Shown piece by piece: positions 34,994 through 43,512 of a stretch of 64,000 nt of DNA. Position 1 is the stretch's first letter; every line of letters starts with the position of its first letter. A model generated the notes under the pieces. It saw nothing but the letters and a program-made list of their open reading frames with translations. It did not search any database and was not told the DNA's origin. Made by a program: the position numbers and the translations under genes. The stretch comes from Chitinophagales bacterium. Its GTDB lineage: Bacteria; Bacteroidota; Bacteroidia; Chitinophagales; LD1. The stretch lies in NCBI GenBank assembly GCA_019638515.1, contig JAHBTS010000001.1, forward strand, positions 496,001 to 560,000, written 5' to 3'.

Positions 34994-37900
34994 ATGAAAA
35001 AACTATATTCCATTGTTGTTGGTTTATTGCTGGCGGTGAGCGGCTATAGCCAAATAGGATGCCCCAATTTCGGCTCATTCAATACCATTATTTTTAATGG
35101 CTGTACTCCGTTGCCTTACAATTATTCAACAGTAAACGGTGTGGTAACCTCAACTGCGTTGGTAACCACGTTGTCTAATACCGCCAGTTGTGGCGCTTCT
35201 ATAGAGAATAACCAGTTCTTTGCTTTTCAAGCAACGGCTACCAGTATGTCTTTTACCATAAATCCCGGAACTGTTTCGGGTGGATTGCAGGCTTGGATAT
35301 TTAGTACCAACGATTGTATTACACCCACTGTGTTGGCTTGTAATAGCAATGGATTTACTACTCCAACTACCTTGTCTTCTAGCAGTTTTGTGGTAGGGCA
35401 GATTTATTATATTATGATTGACGGTTTTGCAGGTGCAACCGGAAACTATTCGTTCTCCAATATCACACCGGCTCCGGGTAGCGGAGGTCAAAACGGTAGT
35501 ACTTTTCCTCTTACTTATACAATTGATTCCGCTTCTTGCGGTCTGCAGGATGGTTCGGTAACCATTATGGCAACTGGTGCCACCCCGCCATATTCATATT
35601 CCTTAAATGGCAGTCCCTTTCAAACAAGCAATGTTTTTGCAAATTTGGCAGGTGGAGATTATGCAGTAGAGGTGAAAGATAACAATATCTGTGTTTCGAA
35701 AGATACTATTACCGTTCCTTCACGCGAAACTCGCTTGCCGGGGGATATGATTTACTGTGCAAGTGCGGGACCGCTTACTATTACGGCTGTTGGCGGTACC
35801 CAGTTTACATGGACACCGCAAGCTGGAATTTTATCTACTTCGCCTAATGGTGCTACCATTACTGTTGCACCTACACAAACTACTGATTATATAGTTGCCA
35901 GCAACGTTCCTCCTCAGTTATGTAAATACTCAGATACAATACGCGTAACGGTTGTAGGTGGTTTTACCACAGCAGTGAGTGCTACCAAAACTACAATTTG
36001 CTTAAACGAAAGTTCTACTCTTAGCGTGGCAACTACACCTTCTTCTGAAGGTCCGTTTACCTATTCTTGGACTCCGGTAACCAATGTTACCAGCCCTAGC
36101 GATTCTGTTACTATTGTTAGGCCAACTACTGCTACTCAATATAATGTATTGGTAGTGTCTAAAGATGGTTGCGCAATGAAAGACAGTATTACCATAGATG
36201 TGCAAGGCTTTGGCCCTAAAGTTAAAGTTACACCAAGTGCCAATTATGTATGCCCGGGTACCACCATTCAGTTAACTTCAGAAATTGTACCAATCCAAAC
36301 CGGTCCAAGCCAAGATCCGGGAAATGCTTGCCCTAATTGTAATTTTCCATTTCCATTCCCGCAGGTTGGTACTGGAACACTATCTAGTTCTTCGAGTCCA
36401 ACTCCTTTTCGTTCCTTTTGGCACGATGGGCGTGTGCAATACATCTATTTAGCCAGTGAAATGCAAAACGCAGGCATGAATGCGGGTGTAATTACTGATA
36501 TTCAATTTTATGTTACTACTAAGGGAAGTGGTACTACTCCATTTACTAACTTAACTGTAAAAATGGGTGGTACTGCCTTAACGCAACTTCCTGCTAGTAC
36601 TTGGGTTACGCAAAATATGTATGTTGTTCACACCAGCAACTATACTACCACTGCCAACTCATGGAATAATATCCCACTTAGCATTCCTTTTAATTGGGAT
36701 GGGCAATCGAATATCATTATTGAAGTTTGTTACGATAACACTACGTGGACTGGTTGGGACTATGTGCAATATAGCACTGCCTTTACAGGTGCTACCCATT
36801 ATGCCGATCAAGACAATGCTATTGGTTGTTCTTTAGCTTGGGAGGCTTCTACAAGTCTTCGTCCTAATTTGAAGTTTGTATATGGAGAATTGCCTTTAGG
36901 GAACTTGTCTATGCAGTGGACTCCGGCTCAAGGATTAAGCAGCGATACGGCTCAGCACCCTTTTGCTACAATCAATAACAATATTTCATACAAATTAAAT
37001 GTAACAGATGGTACTTGCTCTGGCGACACCACTATACAGATAATGGTAGATACAGCTGTTGCCATTAAAGCGGTAGGTGATTTTATTGTTTGCAACAATA
37101 GTCCGGCTTTGTTAACTGCACAAGTTTTAAATCAAGCACAGCCTGTGTGTGTGGCTAACTATACGGTTGCGCCAACTGCTCATAATTATTTAACTTCTAG
37201 TGCAAAAAACAATGTGCCGTTTTCATCAGCATCAACAGGGCATAATAGAAATGCTGTAATTAACCTGCCATTTACATTCAAATTCTTTTGTGCAGATTTT
37301 GACTCCTTTGTTGTAAACGAAAATGGATTTGTTACATTCTCTCCTTTCTCAGGTTCGGGAGCTACTGCGGTGGCCATGCCGGCAACCGGAACACCCAATA
37401 ATACCATTGCAGGTTTGTGGTACGATTTAAATGCAAACGCCAATGGTGGTGGAAGCGGAACTGTATCTACGTTTGTAACCGGAACCTATCCTTACAGAAC
37501 ATTTGTAATTGAATGGGATAATGTATTGGCACAAGGAACCGGCAATACTGTAAGTTTTCAAATACAATTGTTTGAAACCATCAATTTGGCAGAGGTTCAT
37601 GTTAAAACATTCAACTTTGCCGGAAACAAAGTGATTGGTGTTGAAAACAGCACGGGAACTGTAGGTACTACACCAACCGGAAGAAATGCCGCCAACTTCT
37701 CTTTAACAACAGATGAAGGTTGGAAGTTTATTCCCAATATACAAGGTGCGGGTTTTGTTACATTCCAATGGAGTCCTACTAGTACGCTCAGTTCGGAATT
37801 TGGCGATACAGTATATGCCACACCAACTGGAAAAACAACCTATGCTGTTGCAGCTCTTTTCTCTAATGGTTGTGTAACACACGATACGGTGGTAGTAGAT

Positions 37901-39580
37901 ACTAAGGTGTTCCCATACTCGCTTTCTGTTGTTGGAGATACATTATGCCCGGGAGAAAGCAGTACTTTAACCTTTAATGGAGCAGCTTCTAATATAGCAT
38001 GGCAACCCGCTAATGTATTATCGGCTCCTAATGCTACCGTAACAACAGCAACCCCTACGGCACCAACCACCTTCGTTGTTGTAGCATCGGACACTGCCGG
38101 TTGTAGAGTGGTAGATTCTGTACATGTATTTGTGAAAAGTAACGGAGCAGTATCTTTAGGAAATGATACTGCTATTTGCTATAGCGATTCACTTCATTTA
38201 GTGCCAAGCGGAGGTGGATACACTTCATATCAATGGAGCCCGGGTGGGCAAACAAGCCCAACTATTTATGTAAAGACTACAGGTAGTTATTATGTGGTAC
38301 TTTCAGATGGTAAGTGTATGTTTAACTCAGATACAATTAGTGTGCAAGTTGTAGAAGCGCTTCAATTGAAAGCCTATAACGACACTACTTTGTGCGGAGG
38401 GCAAACGGCAAACCTTACTACTGAAGCAGGCTATACAGGATACTTGTGGAATACCGGAGCTCAAACCAATAATATCAATGTAAATACAGCAGGTAATTAT
38501 TCTTATTCTGCCTTAGATACATTTGGATGTCGCCAGTATTCAAATGTTGTTGAGGTGAAAGTTACCAATCCTCCGGTAGTTACACTTATTGCATCTCCAC
38601 AGCGCATCTGTTCCGGAGAAGAGTCTTTGTTAGATGCCGGAAGTTTACAAGGAATTACTTATACATGGACTAAGCCGAACGATAATAATACATACACCGG
38701 AAATACCACTACAGCTCCAGTTGCAGGAACTTATACTGTAACAGCAAGTGATAATGGATGTGCAACTACCGCCTCCATAAACATTTTAACTGCCAGCAAT
38801 CCTGCTGCCACATTAGGTGCCGATGTAAATACTTGCTCTTGTGATACCTCTATTGTATTAAATAGCGGTAGCACAGATGCGTTGGATTCATTCCTTTGGA
38901 GCAATGGTGAAAAAACAGGTGCAATAACAGTTTCTACTTCAGGAGATTATGTAGTAGTTGTAACTTCACAGTATGGATGTACGAGCACAGATACAGTGCG
39001 CGTAGATATTCGTTGTTTAAAAGGCGTAGCCAGTGCCAATAAATATGATTTGATAAAAGGCCAGAACACTACCGTGTTGGCAGATAGTATCTCTTATACT
39101 GGTGACTTTAGCTATACATGGACTCCTGCTGCCTTCTTGTTAGACTCAACAGCTAGCAGTACTACAGCACAGCCGGATTCTACTATTACATATTTGTTGA
39201 GAATCTACGATACTAAAAATGGTTGTGAAGCATTTGATACGGTAAGGCTTTCAGTAGTGCTTCCCGGAACGTATGCTTTCCCTAGTGTTTTCTCGCCAAA
39301 TGGTGATGGGAAGAACGATTTCTTCGCACCTTACTTGCCTGCCGGTTCAACTGCTGCATTCTCTTACCTGAGAGTGTACAACAACTGGTCGCAGTTAGTA
39401 TATGAGTGTGAGAATTGCGATTTCACACAGCCTAATACAGGATGGGATGGCACTTTTAAAGGTAGCCAGCAACCTAATGGTACTTATTATTTTGTTTCGG
39501 AGGTTAAAGTGCCTAATGCTAGCGACCCAACTAAGTTCGACAAGAAAGTTGTTCAAAATCCTTTAACCTTAATTAAATAA
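34994..39580 (+). CDS. Giant T9SS type B cargo protein (gliding-motility C-terminal domain)
   Basis: A 1528-residue surface or secreted protein. The signal peptide is residues 1-20. The body is a chain of immunoglobulin/PKD-like beta-sandwiches with SPTSTL, TPTAPTTFVVVASDTAGC-type and QWSPGGQTSPTIYVKTTGSYYVV-type repeats, interrupted by a fibronectin/jelly-roll-like domain at about 435-635 (FTNLTVKMGG, NIIIEVCYDN) and a NIDO-like domain at about 716-896 (FTFKFFCADFDSFVVNENGFVTF). Residues 1424-1528 are the type B C-terminal domain (FPSVFSPNGDGKNDFF, LRVYNNWSQLVYE, GWDGTFKGSQQPNGTYYF). Type B cargo needs the PorP/SprF partner encoded right downstream, as with SprB. Role: probably adhesin or motility filament; the exact ligand is unknown. 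Confidence 0.93.
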   Translation: MKKLYSIVVGLLLAVSGYSQIGCPNFGSFNTIIFNGCTPLPYNYSTVNGVVTSTALVTTLSNTASCGASIENNQFFAFQATATSMSFTINPGTVSGGLQAWIFSTNDCITPTVLACNSNGFTTPTTLSSSSFVVGQIYYIMIDGFAGATGNYSFSNITPAPGSGGQNGSTFPLTYTIDSASCGLQDGSVTIMATGATPPYSYSLNGSPFQTSNVFANLAGGDYAVEVKDNNICVSKDTITVPSRETRLPGDMIYCASAGPLTITAVGGTQFTWTPQAGILSTSPNGATITVAPTQTTDYIVASNVPPQLCKYSDTIRVTVVGGFTTAVSATKTTICLNESSTLSVATTPSSEGPFTYSWTPVTNVTSPSDSVTIVRPTTATQYNVLVVSKDGCAMKDSITIDVQGFGPKVKVTPSANYVCPGTTIQLTSEIVPIQTGPSQDPGNACPNCNFPFPFPQVGTGTLSSSSSPTPFRSFWHDGRVQYIYLASEMQNAGMNAGVITDIQFYVTTKGSGTTPFTNLTVKMGGTALTQLPASTWVTQNMYVVHTSNYTTTANSWNNIPLSIPFNWDGQSNIIIEVCYDNTTWTGWDYVQYSTAFTGATHYADQDNAIGCSLAWEASTSLRPNLKFVYGELPLGNLSMQWTPAQGLSSDTAQHPFATINNNISYKLNVTDGTCSGDTTIQIMVDTAVAIKAVGDFIVCNNSPALLTAQVLNQAQPVCVANYTVAPTAHNYLTSSAKNNVPFSSASTGHNRNAVINLPFTFKFFCADFDSFVVNENGFVTFSPFSGSGATAVAMPATGTPNNTIAGLWYDLNANANGGGSGTVSTFVTGTYPYRTFVIEWDNVLAQGTGNTVSFQIQLFETINLAEVHVKTFNFAGNKVIGVENSTGTVGTTPTGRNAANFSLTTDEGWKFIPNIQGAGFVTFQWSPTSTLSSEFGDTVYATPTGKTTYAVAALFSNGCVTHDTVVVDTKVFPYSLSVVGDTLCPGESSTLTFNGAASNIAWQPANVLSAPNATVTTATPTAPTTFVVVASDTAGCRVVDSVHVFVKSNGAVSLGNDTAICYSDSLHLVPSGGGYTSYQWSPGGQTSPTIYVKTTGSYYVVLSDGKCMFNSDTISVQVVEALQLKAYNDTTLCGGQTANLTTEAGYTGYLWNTGAQTNNINVNTAGNYSYSALDTFGCRQYSNVVEVKVTNPPVVTLIASPQRICSGEESLLDAGSLQGITYTWTKPNDNNTYTGNTTTAPVAGTYTVTASDNGCATTASINILTASNPAATLGADVNTCSCDTSIVLNSGSTDALDSFLWSNGEKTGAITVSTSGDYVVVVTSQYGCTSTDTVRVDIRCLKGVASANKYDLIKGQNTTVLADSISYTGDFSYTWTPAAFLLDSTASSTTAQPDSTITYLLRIYDTKNGCEAFDTVRLSVVLPGTYAFPSVFSPNGDGKNDFFAPYLPAGSTAAFSYLRVYNNWSQLVYECENCDFTQPNTGWDGTFKGSQQPNGTYYFVSEVKVPNASDPTKFDKKVVQNPLTLIK

Positions 39581-39650
39581 TTTGTTAGGAATAAAAAATT
39601 ATGCCTAATATAGCGCCCCGTAAGAAAAATTAAATAAAAACTAAACCGTA

Positions 39651-40730
39651 ATGACGCGTAGATTACTATCCGCATTGGCGTTTTCAGCAGCCGTACTTAC
39701 AAGCTTTTCGCAGGACATTCACTTTTCGCAGTTTTATGCTGCGCCATTAACGTTGAATCCTGCCTCTACTGGAGATTTTGATGGTTTATTCCGAATTACA
39801 GGAATATACCGCAACCAGTGGTTGGGAGTGGCTAATGTTCGCCCTTTCTTTTCAACACCTTCTGTAGGCGTAGATTTTGCACTTTTAGATGATAAGTTTG
39901 AAGGTACCAAGATTGAAGGCAGTAAATTGGGTGTTGGGTTGCATTTTACAAATGACCAACAAAATGAAAAAACTTTCAGCACCAACCAAATAATGGCTAG
40001 CATAGCTTGGCAGCAAGCTTTGGCTAAAAATAGAGTAACAATTGGTATTGGTTTGCAAGGAGGAGTGTATTTAAAGAACTTAAACTCAGGAAACTTTCAG
40101 TTCGGATCGGGATTTTTGCCTGATTTGTCATACGATAAAAGTCTTGAAGGTGAAGGTATTAGCTCTACAAACCTTACAAAGTTCAACTTGAATGCAGGAT
40201 TGAATATCAGTCTGCGTTTAATTAAGAATATGAGCTATTCAATGGGCTTTTCAGCTATGAATTTAACTCGCCCATCTGAGCAGTATTTGAATTCAAGCAA
40301 GAATGCTAAATTGCCAATGCGCTTTCAAGTACATGGCGGTTTCCAATTCGATATTAAACGCGTAGTGTTGTTGCCGGGCTATTTGTTCCAAACTCAGGCT
40401 AAGGCTCATGAAGGAACATTTGGTTTAACCGCAGGCATACACTTCATAAACAAGCCTGAAGATAAAGCAACTTTATTCTTAGGATTGTGGAGTCGTTTAA
40501 ATACAGGAGTTAGCAGTACGCTTACTTCTGCTATTATTCCTAAAGCAGGAATTGAGTTCAAAAGAGTACGCTTAGGGTTTGCCTATGATATTGGCTTGGG
40601 GCCACTTAAGAAAGATGTTGCTGCCGCCACAAGTGGTCGTGCACCAAATGCTTTCGAGTTGTCGTTGTCTTATATCTTTAAGCAATCTACTCCGAAAGAG
40701 TACAACTGGTTATTCAACCCTCGTTTCTAA
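39651..40730 (+). CDS. PorP/SprF-family type IX secretion membrane protein
   Basis: A 359-residue outer-membrane barrel protein of the PorP/SprF family. It has a signal peptide and the typical mature N-terminus QDIHFSQFYAAPLTLNPASTG; later FRITGIYRNQWL, FNLNAGLNISLRL and other amphipathic strands lead to a C-terminal aromatic strand (FELSLSYIFKQSTPKEYNWLFNPRF). In this family, each member pairs with a type B cargo protein and is needed for its delivery or attachment; here the cargo is the gene just upstream (70-base gap). The OmpA/PorE-like gene follows. This makes a complete cargo-carrier-anchor module. Confidence 0.95.
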   Translation: MTRRLLSALAFSAAVLTSFSQDIHFSQFYAAPLTLNPASTGDFDGLFRITGIYRNQWLGVANVRPFFSTPSVGVDFALLDDKFEGTKIEGSKLGVGLHFTNDQQNEKTFSTNQIMASIAWQQALAKNRVTIGIGLQGGVYLKNLNSGNFQFGSGFLPDLSYDKSLEGEGISSTNLTKFNLNAGLNISLRLIKNMSYSMGFSAMNLTRPSEQYLNSSKNAKLPMRFQVHGGFQFDIKRVVLLPGYLFQTQAKAHEGTFGLTAGIHFINKPEDKATLFLGLWSRLNTGVSSTLTSAIIPKAGIEFKRVRLGFAYDIGLGPLKKDVAAATSGRAPNAFELSLSYIFKQSTPKEYNWLFNPRF

Positions 40731-40777
40731 TTTTTGTAAATATTTTCTGTAACAATTTCAGATAAACTAAACCTGAC

Positions 40778-42853
40778 ATGAGATTTTTAATTCTCGCATT
40801 ATTTCCGATGTTGATTTTCGCTCAGAGCGAAACACCTTCTGCACCGAAAGTTGAGAAGTATCCAAAAGCAGGCACTGCTAAAAAGTATCGCATTGCCAAG
40901 GCTAAAATTAAGGATGGAAGCTACTACAACGCTGCCGAATATTTAGAGGATGTTGTAAAGGCAAAACCGAATAAATTAAAACGTGTACACCAATTAGCAG
41001 ATTTGAATCGCTACTTACGCGATTACAAAAAAGCAGAACAGTACTACAAACAAGTATTAGATAAAGACCCGGAAATGTATCCGGAGGATAACTACTACTA
41101 CGCTTTAATGTTGAAAGCAAATGGTAAATATGAAGAGGCTAAAAAGAAGTTTCAAGAGTTCTTGAAAATGAAAGATTCTAAGGATTTTCCTCAATTGAAA
41201 AGTTTAGCAAAGTCTGATATTTCTGGTTGCGATACCGCTATTTCATTATTGGCATCACCAACCAAAATTAAAGTTACACACGAACAAGGAGTTGTAAATA
41301 ATCCATTACAGGATTTTTCTCCAAAACCATTAAAAGGAGGTAGAGTAGTATATTCTGCATTAAAATCTGATACAGCAGTTAATATCGATGTAGCTACACA
41401 TAACTACTATACTAGTATTTTTGTTGCAGAAAAGCAAGGTGGTGCGTGGGCAAACGAAACTGAATTGCCTTCTCCACCAAATGATCCTAAAACACACGTT
41501 GGAAATGCGGTGTTTTCTGCCGATGAGAATACAATAGTTTTTACCAAGTGCGATCAAACTCCACTGAAAGTAATGCAATGTAAGCTTTACAAATCTGTGA
41601 AGGAAGGAAATGATTGGAGCAATGCAGAAGAGTTGAAGGCATTGAACAAAGAAGAGTTTAGCACTACACAACCGGCTTGGGGTAAAGATAAAGACGGAAA
41701 TTCCATTCTATATTTTGCTAGCAACCGCGGAAAAGGTGGCGATTTCGATTTGTACTATGCAAAACTAAATAGCGATGGTACTTTTGAAACTCCTCAACGT
41801 TTAGGAAATGAAATAAATACTGCAGGAGATGACTTAACTCCTTATTACAATGCCAAAACAAATACATTGTATTTCTCTTCCACCGGACATCCGGGAATGG
41901 GAGGCTTAGATGTATTTAAGGCTGTTGGAACTCCCGGCAATTTTGGGGAGGTTAGAAACTTAGGTATTCCAACTAACTCTGGTGCAGACGATTTGTACTA
42001 TGCTTTGGATGAGAAGGCTAACAAAGGATTTATGGTTTCTAACCGTGAAGGAACTACTTCTCAGCGTGGTGCTACTTGTTGTGACGATATTTGGGGAGTA
42101 ACCATTCGTGGCGATGTATTCTTAAAAGGTACTTACGTAAAACGCGATGATCCGGCTCAAACTCCTATTACAGGCGTAGAAGCTTCATTGTATAAAGTTG
42201 ATGGTAAGAATTTTGAAATCCAAACTAGTGCAGTTACCGGAGCAGAGCCATTTATTTTACCTTTAAAACGTGAAACAACCTATAAAATAAATGGTACAAA
42301 AGAAGGATTTTGGCCATCTGTAGATAATTTTACTGTAAGCGAAGATGAAGATCGCGATACTATAACCAGAGTATTCTTTATCGATCCGATAATTAAGAAG
42401 AAAGTTAAAATCGAGAACGTTTACTTCCAATTCGATAAGAGCAATGTAATTGCTTTCTACAGTGTAAAAATTGACTCTGTATTAGGCTTGCTTACTCAAA
42501 ACCCTGGTTGGTTAGTGGAAGTTCAAGGACATACCGACTCTAAAGGTAGCGATGAGTATAACGATAAGTTATCTGTAAAGCGTGCCGAAGAGGTTAAGAA
42601 ATACATGATTAAAAAAGGTTTAGCTAAGGAAAGAATCGTAGTGAAAACTTTTGGAAAAAGACAACCTGCTGTGCCAAACGAATTACCTGATGGAGCAGAT
42701 GATCCGGAAGGAAGAGCTAAGAACAGAAGAGTGGAGTTCAAAATTATTGTAGATCAACCACAAGATGCACCGGAGTTTGAAGTAGGTGGCGAAGTAGTGC
42801 CGGAAGTGAAAACAGGGCCTGGATTTACAAAAGGAACTACTAAAAAGAAGTAA
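40778..42853 (+). CDS. PorE-like OmpA-family protein with TPR and PD40 domains
   Basis: A 691-residue exported protein with three parts, like the T9SS accessory protein PorE. After the signal peptide (MRFLILALFPMLIFAQ) come helical TPR-like repeats at about 25-170 (AAEYLEDVVKAKPN, KKAEQYYKQVLDKDPEMYPEDNYYYALMLKANGKYEEAKKKF in outline). A PD40 propeller follows (about 190-420: SKDGNSILYFASNRGKGG, FSSTGHPGMGGLDVFKA). Then comes a carboxypeptidase-regulatory-like Ig domain and the OmpA domain at about 545-665 (VQGHTDSKGSDEYNDKLSVKRAEEV), which binds peptidoglycan. It anchors the module to the cell wall. It is preceded by porP and followed by a terminator. Confidence 0.93.
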   Translation: MRFLILALFPMLIFAQSETPSAPKVEKYPKAGTAKKYRIAKAKIKDGSYYNAAEYLEDVVKAKPNKLKRVHQLADLNRYLRDYKKAEQYYKQVLDKDPEMYPEDNYYYALMLKANGKYEEAKKKFQEFLKMKDSKDFPQLKSLAKSDISGCDTAISLLASPTKIKVTHEQGVVNNPLQDFSPKPLKGGRVVYSALKSDTAVNIDVATHNYYTSIFVAEKQGGAWANETELPSPPNDPKTHVGNAVFSADENTIVFTKCDQTPLKVMQCKLYKSVKEGNDWSNAEELKALNKEEFSTTQPAWGKDKDGNSILYFASNRGKGGDFDLYYAKLNSDGTFETPQRLGNEINTAGDDLTPYYNAKTNTLYFSSTGHPGMGGLDVFKAVGTPGNFGEVRNLGIPTNSGADDLYYALDEKANKGFMVSNREGTTSQRGATCCDDIWGVTIRGDVFLKGTYVKRDDPAQTPITGVEASLYKVDGKNFEIQTSAVTGAEPFILPLKRETTYKINGTKEGFWPSVDNFTVSEDEDRDTITRVFFIDPIIKKKVKIENVYFQFDKSNVIAFYSVKIDSVLGLLTQNPGWLVEVQGHTDSKGSDEYNDKLSVKRAEEVKKYMIKKGLAKERIVVKTFGKRQPAVPNELPDGADDPEGRAKNRRVEFKIIVDQPQDAPEFEVGGEVVPEVKTGPGFTKGTTKKK

Positions 42854-42870
42854 AAAAATAAATTGATAGA

Positions 42871-42897
42871 AAGGGTTGCGAAAGCAGCCCTTTTTTG
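42871..42897 (+). terminator. Rho-independent terminator between the T9SS module and rnhB
   Basis: AAGGGTTGC (42871-42879) and GCAGCCCTT (42884-42892) form a stem with one G-U pair and a GAAA tetraloop, followed by a T run. The rnhB start lies only ten bases after the T run. Confidence 0.9.
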
Positions 42898-42906
42898 TTT
42901 AAAGGA

Positions 42907-43509
42907 ATGGGAGAAGTGCTATTAAGTAATTATCAAGCAGTGTTGCCGGAGGCTGGTTGCGATGAAGCAGGGCGCGGCTGCCTTGCAGGGCCTGTGGTTG
43001 CTGCCGCAGTTATTTTTCCTGAGGGATATGTTAATGCTGAGTTAAATGATTCAAAACAGTTAAATGCAGGTGTAAGAGCGCATTTAAAAGAAGTAATTCA
43101 GCAAGATGCATTGGCTTATGCAATTGCATTTGTAGATGAAAAAACAATAGATAAGGTAAATATATTGAATGCTTCCATTCTGGCAATGCACTTAGCTCTG
43201 GGGCAGTTGTCTATACAACCGGCATTTATTATTGTTGATGGCAATAGGTTTAAGCCATATAAAAACGTAGCACACCAAACTGTTGTAAAAGGTGATAGTA
43301 AGTATTTGAGTATTGCGGCAGCGTCTATTTTAGCTAAAACTGCTAGAGATGCATATATGGAGAACTTACATGAACAGTTTCCTTTGTATCAATGGCGCCA
43401 AAATAAAGGCTATGCTACGGAGTTACATAGAATAGCCATTCAGAAATATGGACAAACTCCTCACCACAGGAGGAGTTTTATAGTAAAATCTCAGTTGCGC
43501 TTGTTATAG
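42907..43509 (+). CDS. rnhB: Ribonuclease HII
   Basis: A 200-residue nuclease that cuts RNA in RNA-DNA hybrids and removes single ribonucleotides from DNA. The catalytic residues are in GCDEAGRGCLAGPV (Asp-Glu) and the later VDGNRF and GDSKYLSIAAASILAKTARD regions. The start is the ATG at 42907; the TTG at 42895 lies in the terminator T run. The last 60 bases contain a terminator-like hairpin within the coding sequence. The stop is three bases from the stop of the convergent pckA gene. Confidence 0.95.
   Translation: MGEVLLSNYQAVLPEAGCDEAGRGCLAGPVVAAAVIFPEGYVNAELNDSKQLNAGVRAHLKEVIQQDALAYAIAFVDEKTIDKVNILNASILAMHLALGQLSIQPAFIIVDGNRFKPYKNVAHQTVVKGDSKYLSIAAASILAKTARDAYMENLHEQFPLYQWRQNKGYATELHRIAIQKYGQTPHHRRSFIVKSQLRLL
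43454..43480. terminator. Hairpin inside the rnhB 3' end, possible shared terminator
   Basis: AAACTCCTC (43454-43462) and GAGGAGTTT (43470-43478) form a perfect 9-bp stem with a seven-base loop and a short TTTT tract. It lies inside the coding part of rnhB about 30 bases before the stop, and on the minus strand about 35 bases beyond the pckA stop, where a terminator is expected. Confidence 0.55.
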
Positions 43510-43512
43510 CAG

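Noticed and set aside
42895..42906. TTG start for rnhB
   Set aside because: It lies in the T run of the preceding terminator; the ATG at 42907 fits the family.
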